From: Streptomyces europaeiscabiei | Lineage (GTDB): Bacteria > Actinomycetota > Actinomycetes > Streptomycetales > Streptomycetaceae | Reading direction: 5' to 3' | Assembly (NCBI RefSeq): GCF_001550375.1 | Contig: NZ_LRTR01000630.1 | Location: forward strand, 1 to 51,336 | DNA length: 51,336 bases | Shown here: piece after piece, positions 1 to 7,534 of the stretch | Layout: each line of letters starts with the position of its first letter | How positions within the stretch are numbered: the first letter of the stretch is position 1 | The notes under the pieces: model-generated | Told to the model about the DNA's origin: nothing | Databases searched by the model: none | What the model saw: only the letters and a program-made list of their open reading frames with translations | Position numbers and translations under genes: made by a program

Positions 1-57
1 ACGACAACGGGCATCACTCCGGCCCACCTCCCCGCGCCCCGTCGCGCCCCTATCCGC

Positions 58-100
58 CAGGGCCTGTCCGGTGTTCCTCCCGCCGATCGGACAGGCCCTG
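58..100. terminator. Perfect inverted repeat, possible transcription terminator
   Basis: Arms CAGGGCCTGTCCG (58-70) and CGGACAGGCCCTG (88-100) are exact reverse complements around a 17-base loop. A 13-bp GC-rich stem without a clear U-tract is typical of Streptomyces terminators. No gene is visible between it and the left window edge, so it probably ends a transcript from outside the window or the minus-strand small gene at 163-375. An operator role cannot be excluded. Confidence 0.5.
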
Positions 101-162
101 GCCCCTGTTCAGGACCGATGGAACGGCCGCAGACGAGGACGGCCCTACGTCGTACCTGTCGG

Positions 163-375
163 TCAACGCCCGGCGACGTCCCGTGTCAACGCGGTGTCGA
201 CACGGACGAGTTCTGGCAACTGGGCAGGGGCCGCCGGGGTGAGCGGAGCGCCGGTGGGGGCTTCGGCCGGCTCGGCCGGTGGCGTCGGCAGGATGCGGTC
301 CTCCCACCAGGACAGGGCCATCACGGCGGCAAGCAGCACGAAGGGGGTCGAAGTGGAAAGGATCAGCGCGTACAT
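163..375 (-). CDS. Small single-pass membrane protein
   Basis: A 70-residue protein starting MYALILSTSTPFVLLAAVMA, so the first 20 residues form a hydrophobic segment. This is followed by SWWEDRILP and a Pro/Ala/Glu-rich tail. Short proteins of the form 'hydrophobic N-terminus + WWED + PP tail' recur in Streptomyces as uncharacterised membrane proteins. The ATG at 375 was chosen because the longer reading upstream (to 663) is Arg/Pro-rich and looks non-coding. The ribosome site is weak (AGGCGG). No function can be assigned; the conserved-family impression is from memory. Confidence 0.5.
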   Translation of the reverse strand: MYALILSTSTPFVLLAAVMALSWWEDRILPTPPAEPAEAPTGAPLTPAAPAQLPELVRVDTALTRDVAGR

Positions 376-755
376 GTGTGCCGCCTGCGGGAAACGTGCG
401 ACGCGACGGGCAGCAGATCGGTGCCCGCTTGGAGCACATCGGGAGAGCGTCAGGATCATGTGACGACAGACACGTGCGGGAACGGCTCGCTCGTGGCGAC
501 GCGGGTTCCGGCACCGATGCGCAGGGTGCGCCCCCTGGGGAGCGCGTGGGTGGTGCGACGCTGCCGGGGGCAGGGGCGGCATGTCGCACGCTAGCCCTCG
601 CGGCAGTTCCCCGACAGGTGTCAAGCAGCCATTCACACAAGGCAGGACGCGTGGACGCCGCACGGTATCCGCAACCCTTGGGCAGGACTACGCTGTGGGG
701 TGAGGCCCCAGTCCCCGGTATCGATGCTGTGTTCCGTTCCCCGGGGAGGCCCACC
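376..755. other. Intergenic region without a supported gene
   Basis: Open frames here are long only because of GC bias; their translations are Arg/Pro/Ala-rich and show no domain. The region separates the divergent small membrane protein genes at 163-375 and 756-1031, so it should hold both promoters. No convincing -10/-35 pair could be picked by eye. Confidence 0.4.
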
Positions 756-1031
756 ATGTTCGTTCCGCTCCTCTTCCTCAGCGCGGCCCTGTTCGGCCTC
801 GGCTTCCTCGACCCCCTCTGGTGGGTGGCAGCGGCGGTGCTGGTCTTCGTCGCCACCCGCCACGGCCGCGATCGCGGGGGAGGCTGGATCCGCGGCGACG
901 GCTCCGATCTCGGTGACTATCGGGACTACGAGAACCGCCGGGATCGTCAGGACCGCTGGGATCGCCGCTACAGCCGTCAGTACCGGGCGCGCCGGCGGCG
1001 CGAGGACCGCCGAGACCGCGAGCGCGGGTGA
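756..1031 (+). CDS. Small membrane protein with charged Arg/Asp-rich tail
   Basis: A 91-residue protein. Residues 1-32 are two closely spaced hydrophobic stretches (MFVPLLFLSAALFGLGF and WWVAAAVLVFVA) and form a helical hairpin or one long membrane segment. The rest is extremely charged, with repeated RDR/DR dipeptides up to the stop. The ATG at 756 has an upstream GGGGAGG; the longer upstream frame lacks protein-like composition. Such small 'hydrophobic head, RD tail' proteins are common near Streptomyces stress genes. The function is unknown. The tail would be cytosolic by the positive-inside rule. Confidence 0.6.
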   Translation: MFVPLLFLSAALFGLGFLDPLWWVAAAVLVFVATRHGRDRGGGWIRGDGSDLGDYRDYENRRDRQDRWDRRYSRQYRARRRREDRRDRERG

Positions 1032-1216
1032 CGGTCAAGTGGCCGGAGAAGCGGCGGGATCCGCGGTCCGAGGCCATGCGGGGGAACGCGCCTGTGGCAC
1101 CGGATGCCGGGTGCGGACGCAGCGGAAAGCCGCGTCGTGCGCTGCGGCGAGCTCCCGTGCGAAACCAGGGGCGCGGATCACGACCCCCACGCACGTCGTC
1201 CAGGTAGGGAGAGACC

Positions 1217-1573
1217 ATGATTCACGCAGCCGACGTCCGAGAATGGCGCAACCGCGATGTCGTTGACGCCGAGTCGCGCAAGATCGGGGTCCTTGAGGCG
1301 GTCTATGTGGACACCACCACCGACGAGCCGGCCATGGCCACGGTACGGACCGGACTGCCCACCCGGCACCGTCTGCTCTTCGTCCCCATCGAGAACGCGA
1401 TCGTCGGGCCGGACTATCTCAGGGTCGGCTATGTCAGAACGCTGGTGAAGCAGGCCCCTTCGATCGGTACCGACGACGTACTGCCGGCCGAGCAGGAGGA
1501 AGCGATCTTCCACCACTACGGACTGGCCTACCAGCCCGGGGCGGCCGGAGAACGGCAGCTGGCGCGCCGCTGA
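1217..1573 (+). CDS. PRC-barrel domain protein
   Basis: A 118-residue protein. MIHAADVREWRNRDVVDAES, then GVLEAVYVDTTTDEPAMATV, is the typical PRC-barrel opening ('...G.vv..dG.klG.v..vy.D..t..p....V'), and the domain fills roughly residues 1-80. The C-terminal part (LPAEQEEAIFHHYGLAYQPG) matches the usual tail of Streptomyces PRC-barrel proteins. The ATG at 1217 has GGTAGGGAGAG just upstream, a good ribosome site. PRC barrels occur in photosynthetic reaction-centre H subunits and RimM, and in many stress-associated bacterial proteins whose role is not known. It is monocistronic or linked to the ANTAR gene 40 bp downstream. Confidence 0.85.
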   Translation: MIHAADVREWRNRDVVDAESRKIGVLEAVYVDTTTDEPAMATVRTGLPTRHRLLFVPIENAIVGPDYLRVGYVRTLVKQAPSIGTDDVLPAEQEEAIFHHYGLAYQPGAAGERQLARR

Positions 1574-1613
1574 CCACCTATGGACGGGATGACTCCTCTG
1601 TGAAGTACGGACC

Positions 1614-1973
1614 GTGCCCCAGATGACCCCGCCCGGTGTGGAACATCGGTTGTCGAGGATTGTGCCGTCAGCGGGGAACGAGGCTCTGCTGGCCGAGGTC
1701 GTCGAACTGCGCGCCAGGAACCAGCAGTTGGGGCGCGCGATCGAGAGCCGGGAGGTGATCGACCAGGCGCGCGGCATGCTCATGGTCCTGGCGCCGTGTT
1801 CCAGCGAGCGAGCCTGGGACCTGTTGGTGGGCGTGTCGCAGCACAGCAACACCAAGCTCCGGGACGTGGCCGCCGCTCTGGTCGCCACGACGAGGGGCCG
1901 GACGCTTCCGGAACCGATACGGCGGGAGCTGCGCCGAGAACTGCGACGCCTCCATGAGGCGGACCGGAGATGA
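1614..1973 (+). CDS. ANTAR-domain protein (stand-alone)
   Basis: A 119-residue protein. A short helical N-terminus (ALLAEVVELRARNQQLGRAI) leads into an ANTAR-type core: SREVIDQARGMLMVL, a helix with ERAWDLLVGVSQHSNTKLRDVAAALV, then a basic tail. The 'R..I.QA.G.LM' and 'A...L...S...N.KLRDVA..LV' spacing is the ANTAR signature. ANTAR domains bind paired RNA hairpins and prevent transcription termination, usually under a sensor domain; here no sensor is fused, so a partner may supply the signal. GTG at 1614 is the longest start and ATG at 1623 the alternative. Two more ANTAR proteins lie on the other strand within 2 kb. Confidence 0.85.
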   Translation: MPQMTPPGVEHRLSRIVPSAGNEALLAEVVELRARNQQLGRAIESREVIDQARGMLMVLAPCSSERAWDLLVGVSQHSNTKLRDVAAALVATTRGRTLPEPIRRELRRELRRLHEADRR

Positions 1974-2272
1974 CGGCGTACGTGCCCGGCGGACGGCACC
2001 GGGAGCTGTCCGGCTCAACTCTCCGGTGCCCTCATCCAGGACGGCCGTCGGACGTGTCTGTCGCGTAGCCCGCGTCGTGGACCCCCCACCATCTCGTGCG
2101 TTCCTTCTCCGTTCTGACTGATCACTGTTTCGCTGTCGACGCTTCGTCGGAAGTCGGCCGCCCCCTGCTTGGCGGCAGGCAGGCCGGGGAGCGCAGCAGT
2201 TCCTCGCTCTCGAAGAAACCGGTGCCGTCCGTTGTGAGCGACGCCACCGATGCGGCCTCCGCATGGTGCGGG

Positions 2273-2989
2273 TCAGGCCCCCAGGCCGGCGAGGGGTTCG
2301 GAGTTGTCGATGAGGGCGCGGGCCACGTCGGCCAGGCGCCGGTTGTGGGCGCGGGCGTAGCCGCGCAGCGCGCGGAACGACTGCTCCATGTCGATGCCCT
2401 GCCGTTCGGCGAGTTTTCCCTTGGCCTGTTCGATCAGCACTCGGCTGTTCAGCGCCGTCTGCAGCTGCTCGTTGAGCACCGTGCTGCGCTGAGCGGTGCG
2501 TTGTTGCAGCAGGCTGATGGTGGCGACGTCCGCCAGTGCCTGGGCGACCAGTGTGGCGGCCGGGTCGAAGGGACCGGGGGCGGCGCGGAAGAGGTTCAGG
2601 GCGCCCACGGTCTCCGCCCGCAGGCGCATGGGCAGGGCCTGGACCGCCCCGAAGCCGCTGCGGTGGGCCGCCGTGGCGAAGCGCGGCCAGCGGTCGATCT
2701 CCCGGGTCAGGTCGTGGATGATCACCGGTGTGTTGGTGCGGAAGCACTCCAGGCAGGGGCCTTCGTCGTTCTGCAGCTGGAAGAGCTCCAGCAGGCGCAC
2801 CTGTTCGTCGGAGGCGGCCATGAGGCGGAGTTTGCCGTCCTGGTCGGCGAGCAGCACCCCGGCGGCGCTCGCGTCGAGAATGCCGACGCAGCGGTCGGTC
2901 AGCAGGCACAGGAAGTCGATGAGGTCGAAGTCGGCGACGAGGCTGTCGGCCAGCTCGACGAAGGTCTTGGCCAGAAGTTGTTGATCCAT
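2273..2989 (-). CDS. GAF-ANTAR transcription antitermination regulator
   Basis: A 238-residue protein. MDQQLLAKTFVELADSLVAD opens a GAF domain (about residues 10-150) with the usual LLADQDGKLRLMAAS, EGPCLECFRTNTPV and RAETVGALNLF elements. The ANTAR domain (about 165-230) reads LNSRVLIEQAKGKLAERQGI, then FRALRGYARAHNRRLADVARALI. ATG at 2989 was chosen because the GAF homology begins there and the upstream extension is Arg/Ser-rich. GAF-ANTAR proteins couple ligand, redox or light sensing to RNA binding. It is followed on the same strand, 79 bp upstream, by a second GAF-ANTAR gene. The two may form heterodimers, but that is inference. Confidence 0.9.
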   Translation of the reverse strand: MDQQLLAKTFVELADSLVADFDLIDFLCLLTDRCVGILDASAAGVLLADQDGKLRLMAASDEQVRLLELFQLQNDEGPCLECFRTNTPVIIHDLTREIDRWPRFATAAHRSGFGAVQALPMRLRAETVGALNLFRAAPGPFDPAATLVAQALADVATISLLQQRTAQRSTVLNEQLQTALNSRVLIEQAKGKLAERQGIDMEQSFRALRGYARAHNRRLADVARALIDNSEPLAGLGA

Positions 2990-3068
2990 GGTGGGCACCC
3001 TCGATTGAGACTGTTCCCGGCCTGAAGGGACGGGAAGGACGGCACGTTCCTGGGTCGGCACCGACGCG

Positions 3069-3848
3069 TCAGATTTCCTCATCGGAATCGGACTGCTCCG
3101 GCTCCGTGTCCGGCTCCGTGTCCGGTGAGAAGCGAAGCCGACGGGCCACCACATCCGCGGCCACGTCGGCGAGTCGGTGTCCCCGCGTATAGGCGTAGGC
3201 GCGAAGCCGGACGAAGGCCTCCTCGATACCGACTCCGAGCTGGACCGTGAGCATCCCGCTGGCCTGGTCGATCTCCGCCCGGTACGCGCCCAGGTCCGCG
3301 AAGCCGTAGTCCGGCATCGGTCCGTCGGTGGGTGCGCCCGCTTCGTCGATCCTCGTGTCGAGCAGGAGCAGCGTCGCGAGATCGGCGAACGCCAGCGCGT
3401 CGGCCAGTTCCTCCGCGTCCAGCACGGTCGGAATGCCGGCGTACAGGTCCAGGACTCCCGGGCTGATCGCGCCCTTCTGCAAGGGGAGGGAGAACACCGC
3501 GCGGGCCCCTGCTTTCAGGGCCGCATCGGTGAACACGGCCCAGTGATCCCGAAGTTCAGCGGTGAGCAGATCGGGTGTCAGGACGGCCGAGCCGCTGGCA
3601 AAGGCGTCCACGCAGGGCCCCTCGCCCAACGTGAGCTGGAGCTCCTCCAGTTGCTCGCTGATGTCGTCGGTGCTGCACAGAGGATGACTTGCCGCGGTCC
3701 GTGACATCGCCGACAGCCCGGCCCCGCCGACCGGCAGCGCGGCCACGGCCGCGGTACACACATCCACGACACCGACCCGGGCACCTCGTCGGGCCGCCTG
3801 CTCGGCCACCAGCAGCCGTATGCGGTCCGATCGCCTGTCAGGTCCCAC
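3069..3848 (-). CDS. GAF-ANTAR regulator, second copy
   Basis: A 259-residue protein. The GAF domain (about residues 20-165) carries GLSAMSRTAASHPLCSTDD, EGPCVDAFASGSAVLTPDL and GVLDLYAG. The ANTAR domain (about 185-240) reads YRAEIDQASGMLTVQLGVGI and AFVRLRAYAYTRGHRLADVA. The acidic tail contains a duplicated DTEPDTEPE, encoded by an imperfect 12-bp repeat. The start chosen is GTG at 3848, which overlaps the end of the upstream acetyltransferase-like gene (stop at 3838). This implies translational coupling of STAS, acetyltransferase-like and GAF-ANTAR genes. It is paralogous to the neighbour at 2273-2989 but clearly diverged. Confidence 0.88.
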   Translation of the reverse strand: MGPDRRSDRIRLLVAEQAARRGARVGVVDVCTAAVAALPVGGAGLSAMSRTAASHPLCSTDDISEQLEELQLTLGEGPCVDAFASGSAVLTPDLLTAELRDHWAVFTDAALKAGARAVFSLPLQKGAISPGVLDLYAGIPTVLDAEELADALAFADLATLLLLDTRIDEAGAPTDGPMPDYGFADLGAYRAEIDQASGMLTVQLGVGIEEAFVRLRAYAYTRGHRLADVAADVVARRLRFSPDTEPDTEPEQSDSDEEI

Positions 3849-4509
3849 CGGGGTCACCGCCGCCGGGCATCGTGACAAGCCCCTCCAGCCGCGCCGTGGC
3901 GCGTTCCCCGAGGGGATAGACCAGCGCGCGGAACGTGGTGGCACCCAGTGGCCTGCGAAGCTCTCCGATGTCCAGCCATCCCCAGGAGCGGAGCGCGGCG
4001 AGAGTCGGGCGGTCGGCCTGGTCCACCAGGGTGGCGCCGAGCGATGCCTGACGGTCGGTCAGTAGCCGTTCCTGCACATGCCGGGCGATCCTCCGGTCCT
4101 GCGGGTGTGGCCGGATCATGATGCCGGCGAACGCGAAGACGCCGCCGGACACGGTGAGTTGCCCGACACCGCGCGGCAGTGTTCCCTCGAAGCCGAGCCA
4201 CCAGGAGCCGTCGCCGCCCACCGGGAATCCGAAGGCGCACCCCGTCAGGCCGTCCGTCTCGGCGACCACCATGGCGAATCCCGGTCGGCGCATGTCCGTG
4301 GTGAGACGGTCCGAGAAGTTCTGACGGCTGGGACAGCGGTACGGATCACCCGTCGCCGTCGCGCGGGACTCCCCGTACAGGTCCACCAGGTCCTCACGCA
4401 GGCTCTCCACCAGCCAACGGTTCAGCCGGCGCAGCCGCGTCGGAGCCATGGCGCAGGGCTCGCCGTCCCTCGGTTGCCGTGACTGCCCCCGCCCGGGTCC
4501 GGCCGTCAT
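3838..4509 (-). CDS. GNAT-like acetyltransferase domain protein
   Basis: A 223-residue protein. After a polar N-terminus, LRRLNRWLVESLREDLVDLY and the core GFAMVVAETDGLTGCAFGFP, FAFAGIMIRPHPQDRRIARH, LLTDRQASLGATLVDQADRP and AALRSWGWLDIGEL follow the strand and helix order of a GNAT fold. The usual Q/RxxGxG/A acetyl-CoA loop is not obvious, so catalytic activity is uncertain. ATG at 4509 is chosen because it forms an ATGA overlap with the STAS gene; ATG at 4449 (203 aa) is a plausible internal start. It sits between a STAS protein and a GAF-ANTAR protein, which suggests a signalling role. Confidence 0.65.
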   Translation of the reverse strand: MTAGPGRGQSRQPRDGEPCAMAPTRLRRLNRWLVESLREDLVDLYGESRATATGDPYRCPSRQNFSDRLTTDMRRPGFAMVVAETDGLTGCAFGFPVGGDGSWWLGFEGTLPRGVGQLTVSGGVFAFAGIMIRPHPQDRRIARHVQERLLTDRQASLGATLVDQADRPTLAALRSWGWLDIGELRRPLGATTFRALVYPLGERATARLEGLVTMPGGGDPGGT

Positions 4510-4934
4510 CGCGCATCGCCCGCGAGAACAGGCGCAAGCGGGACAGAGCGGTGCGGCGGGGCCGGTCGGGGCACGGCCGCGGTGTCGCATCCGCGAGGCG
4601 AGGGCAGGTGGCCGAGCGGAAGGCCGAGGAGTACGGACCCGCAGTCGGAGAGGTCGACGATCCGAGCCAGGCCGGTCGGCGGGTGATGCAGTCGCAGTAT
4701 CCCGCCGGCCAGGGTGGTCTGCCGCGCGGCGTGGAGGAGTGCGTTGAGTCCGCTGCAGTCGCAGAAGGTGACGGGGGTGAGGTCGACGTCGATGGTGCGG
4801 ACACCGTCTCGCAGGCACCGAGCCAGGGACACGCGCACCAACGGCGCGGAGGCGAGGTCGATCTCACCGGCCAGGGTGATCAGCGCCCGTGCCCTTCGGT
4901 CGTGGCGGTAGACGGAGAGTTGTGGCTGGGGCAT
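4506..4934 (-). CDS. STAS-domain protein (anti-sigma factor antagonist type)
   Basis: A 142-residue protein. MPQPQLSVYRHDRRARALIT, then LAGEIDLASAPLVR, VDLTPVTFCDCSGLNALL and GGILRLHHPPTGLARIVDLS, is a full STAS domain (about residues 5-110). The DCSGLNAL segment corresponds to the conserved D-S-x-G-L loop whose serine is phosphorylated in SpoIIAA/RsbV-type antagonists, so the phosphosite serine (CDCS) is present. The tail is Pro/Arg-rich. Its stop overlaps the next ATG (ATGA at 4506-4509). It probably works in a partner-switching system with an anti-sigma kinase encoded elsewhere; the PP2C phosphatase at 12934-14175 is a candidate partner by inference. Confidence 0.88.
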   Translation of the reverse strand: MPQPQLSVYRHDRRARALITLAGEIDLASAPLVRVSLARCLRDGVRTIDVDLTPVTFCDCSGLNALLHAARQTTLAGGILRLHHPPTGLARIVDLSDCGSVLLGLPLGHLPSPRGCDTAAVPRPAPPHRSVPLAPVLAGDAR

Positions 4935-5693
4935 GACGCCTCGGTTCGCAGGGCCATCCGGCAGCGGACGCGCGGGTGCCGCAGTCCCGGCTCCCTGGGC
5001 GCGCGCTCCCGGCAGGGGCGATTTTCGGCGGAGGCAGAGCAGCGGCCGGCCCGGCAGCCTGCGTAGCAGGGCAATGGACCCACCCGGTTCCCTCCAGGGA
5101 TGCCGCGGGTGACGGACGAAGTCCGCACCCCGCAGCCATCTGTGTTCAGCAACAGCAGGCCGCCGGGGTCTGGGGCGTCTCCACACCAGCGTAGCCCTCG
5201 CGTCGCTTGACGGACGGTCGGAAGCAGCCCGATCCCAGGATGCGGACTGTATCGACGTCGCCGCAGAGGTTCGGTTGACGGCGACGCGGGTGATGCGGCC
5301 CCACGAGGGCCAACACGTGCGTCAGTGCGGGCAGTTCGACCAGCTGATCTCGGGATCGGGGTCAGTCACCATGCACTGTCCAGGAGTCCGCGGAACCTGC
5401 CGTCGGTCTTCGACGCGAGACGCGCGACCGGTGCTGCGCCGGGCGCGTGGTGCGGCAGAGTGGGGAGCAAGGTCGTCGGCATGATGCGGACGCGTCTCCG
5501 GGCCGACTTTGCGGCGACCCGGGTTTCGTCCTCTCGCCGAGGACGACCGGCGGAAGCCGGTGTGCGAAGTGCCCTTGTCAGTGCCCTTGCCAGGGCCCTC
5601 GGTCGTGTCCGCGCTTCTTCGATTTCCTCCCACTCCTCCGCGCTCCACCGCGACGCGGACCTACGGCTGCCTAGGCCCTGCCCAGGCCGTGTT
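4935..5693. other. Gene-poor intergenic region
   Basis: About 760 bp between the STAS gene and the MerR gene. The open frames have no recognisable domain and no credible ribosome sites. The left part should contain the promoter of the STAS, acetyltransferase-like and GAF-ANTAR operon. The right end (around 5670-5695) is less GC-rich. Nothing else can be supported. Confidence 0.4.
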
Positions 5694-6611
5694 TTAGGTA
5701 GCGGGTGAGTCCTGGGCGGAGAGTTCTTCGGCCAGTTCCATACAGCGCAGGCGGGCTGGGGAGAAGTCGTAGGGCATCTTGCCGGTGGCTTCGAACACGC
5801 TCATGGACTGAGCCTCACGCCTGCCAGAGCTGAGGTCGGCCTCGCCCTCGCCCTCGCCGTCATCGGCGGTGGCAGGGTGCAAAGTGTCCCAGGCGTCGAA
5901 GAGGTCATCGTCGTCCTTACCCAGGCCGGACTCCTCGATGACGGCCTGTAGGGCGCTTTCGAAGGTGTGCCGCTCGACGGCCACTTGAGCCACCCGTGGA
6001 TCATCGACGGCGACACTGTCATCGAGTGCCTCCTCGGCGTCATCGATGCGGTCGGAATCCTCCCGCAGAGTGGGATGCGTGGCCAGGACGACGAAGCGGG
6101 TGGCCTGGACGGCCGCGCCGAGCGGGCCGAAGATCCGCTCAGTGACCAGCAGACTGTCCAGGTCCGCCTGCCGCAGGGAGCCCTCGGGCAGGCTCCTGAG
6201 GCGTTCGGTGACGAAGTCGGAGAGCAGGCCCATCCGGCTGCCTTCGGTGCGCATCCGCTGCACGGCGGTCCGTTGCCGCCGCAATTCCGCCTCCTGCTCG
6301 GCGAGGGTTTCCTCCAACCGCTCCAGGATGCCCGCGACACCTTCTCCGCTGTCCGCACCGGCGGAAGCCGTGCCGGTGGTAAAGGCGTCACGGATGTCGT
6401 CCAGGGCGATCCCGGCATCGGCCATCCTGCGAATCCACAGCAGGCGGATCATGTCCTCGTACCCGTAGCGGCGGCGGTCATCGCCGCCCCGCTCAGGCTC
6501 GGGGAGCAGCCCGATCTCGTGGTAATGGCGTATCGCCCGTGGCGTGCTGCCGGCGAAGGCCGCCGCGTCACCGATCTTGACCTGGCGGGGTGGCATGAAA
6601 GACGAATGCAT
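5694..6611 (-). CDS. MerR-family transcriptional regulator
   Basis: A 305-residue protein. MPPRQVKIGDAAAFAGSTPR, then AIRHYHEIGLLPEPERGGDD and RRYGYEDMIRLLWIRRMADA, is a canonical MerR winged-helix domain (about residues 6-80). A coiled-coil helix follows (ERLEETLAEQEAELRRQRTA). The large C-terminal region (about 150-300) contains FVTERLRSLPEG and is acidic; this is the architecture of long MerR proteins with an unknown effector domain. ATG at 6611 was chosen for the GAGGAAAGG nine bases upstream; ATG at 6596 is an alternative. No metal-binding cysteines are seen in the effector part. The target is unknown and may be its own promoter. Confidence 0.88.
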   Translation of the reverse strand: MHSSFMPPRQVKIGDAAAFAGSTPRAIRHYHEIGLLPEPERGGDDRRRYGYEDMIRLLWIRRMADAGIALDDIRDAFTTGTASAGADSGEGVAGILERLEETLAEQEAELRRQRTAVQRMRTEGSRMGLLSDFVTERLRSLPEGSLRQADLDSLLVTERIFGPLGAAVQATRFVVLATHPTLREDSDRIDDAEEALDDSVAVDDPRVAQVAVERHTFESALQAVIEESGLGKDDDDLFDAWDTLHPATADDGEGEGEADLSSGRREAQSMSVFEATGKMPYDFSPARLRCMELAEELSAQDSPAT

Positions 6612-6853
6612 GAGCGGGGACCTTTCCTCAAGGCATCGGGACGTAAGTCCACCGGACCACATGCCGCTACGGAAGGTGCAACCCCATACACACCGCTCCG
6701 CCCAATGCCAAGGAATGCGCCCTTCCTCCGTAACGACCGCAGGGCCGTCCTTTCCTGCTGTGGTATCCGCACGACGGCAGGCTGAGGGTTCACAGCCACT
6801 GATGAGTCGCCGCGACCTGAACCGTCGCCTCGAACCGAACCGCAAGAGGGGGC

Positions 6854-7201
6854 CTAGAGGTTGAGCAGCCGTTGGGTGACCTCCCGGTACTGCCTCAGCG
6901 CCTGCCGGAGGTCGTCGGGCTGTGTCTCGGGGTCTCGGTCCTGCCACCCGGCGCGCAGGGCACGCCGCCGTTCCGCGAGGGCGCTCATGAGCTGGTCGGT
7001 GGCCTCGTCGTAGGCGCTCTCGGCTTCTTCCAGCGCCTCGCGCGGAGTGTCGGCGAAGGTGTTGAGGACGTGTCGGAGGCGCAAGAGGATCTTGTCCTTC
7101 TCGGCCGACGGGAGCAGAGGCTCCGTGCCCGAGGCACGGCGTTCGGAGGGGCCCCGGGTCTTGTCCGCGGGCTGCTGGGCGCGAGTCTGGTCGTACATCA
7201 T
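6854..7201 (-). CDS. Small helical protein of unknown function
   Basis: A 115-residue protein. After a polar 30-residue N-terminus the sequence is almost entirely helical and charged: KDKILLRLRHVLNTFADTPR, ALEEAESAYDEATDQLMSAL, DDLRQALRQYREVTQRLLNL. The regular heptad-like pattern suggests a coiled coil or helical bundle. It starts ATGATG; the upstream reading ends within this overlap (TGA at 7200-7198), so translational coupling is possible. I recall similar short proteins in Streptomyces stress regions but cannot name the family. Confidence 0.65.
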   Translation of the reverse strand: MMYDQTRAQQPADKTRGPSERRASGTEPLLPSAEKDKILLRLRHVLNTFADTPREALEEAESAYDEATDQLMSALAERRRALRAGWQDRDPETQPDDLRQALRQYREVTQRLLNL

Positions 7202-7430
7202 GAGGTGCCGCTTCCGTCTCGTCCGAAGGCGTCCTTGGTGTTGTCGGCGGCCTGTCCAGGGCTCCGGGAGCCCCGGCCGGTCCTGTCCCGGCAGCGCGGT
7301 CGCCTGTGGCGGGCGACCCGGTCGAGGTCTTCGGTGATCCGCCCCTTCAGCGTCCCCGCTCTGTTCCTGGTCCGGCCCGTTGCCCCCTTGGTTTCGCGGT
7401 GTGTTCGAGCCTGTCCACGGCCGGTGATCG
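7198..7430 (-). pseudogene. Possible decayed CsbD-like small protein
   Basis: The frame ending at 7198 contains KGATGRTRN, LKGRITEDLDRVARHRR and GQAADNTKDAFGRD. These resemble the 'KGKxKExxGRxxG ... KDAF' layout of CsbD-type stress proteins, but the middle is Arg/Pro-rich and no clean start with a ribosome site exists. A GTG at 7418 (VDRLEHTAKP) is in a different frame, which would fit a frameshift. Its stop overlaps the start of the helical protein gene. The family call is by pattern only. Confidence 0.3.
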
Positions 7431-7534
7431 TAGGGGTGTGCCCTTCACGGTGCCCCAGCTGTGGCGGGGTCGAGCCGGGGGCGCAGCCCCCTACGGCTCT
7501 CGACCAGGCGGGTGAGTGCCGTGGGCGCCGTCCG

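Noticed and set aside
50..856. Long minus-strand frame over the small membrane protein genes
   Set aside because: Its translation is Arg/Pro/Ala-rich without any domain, and it overlaps two better supported small genes. It is a GC-bias artefact.
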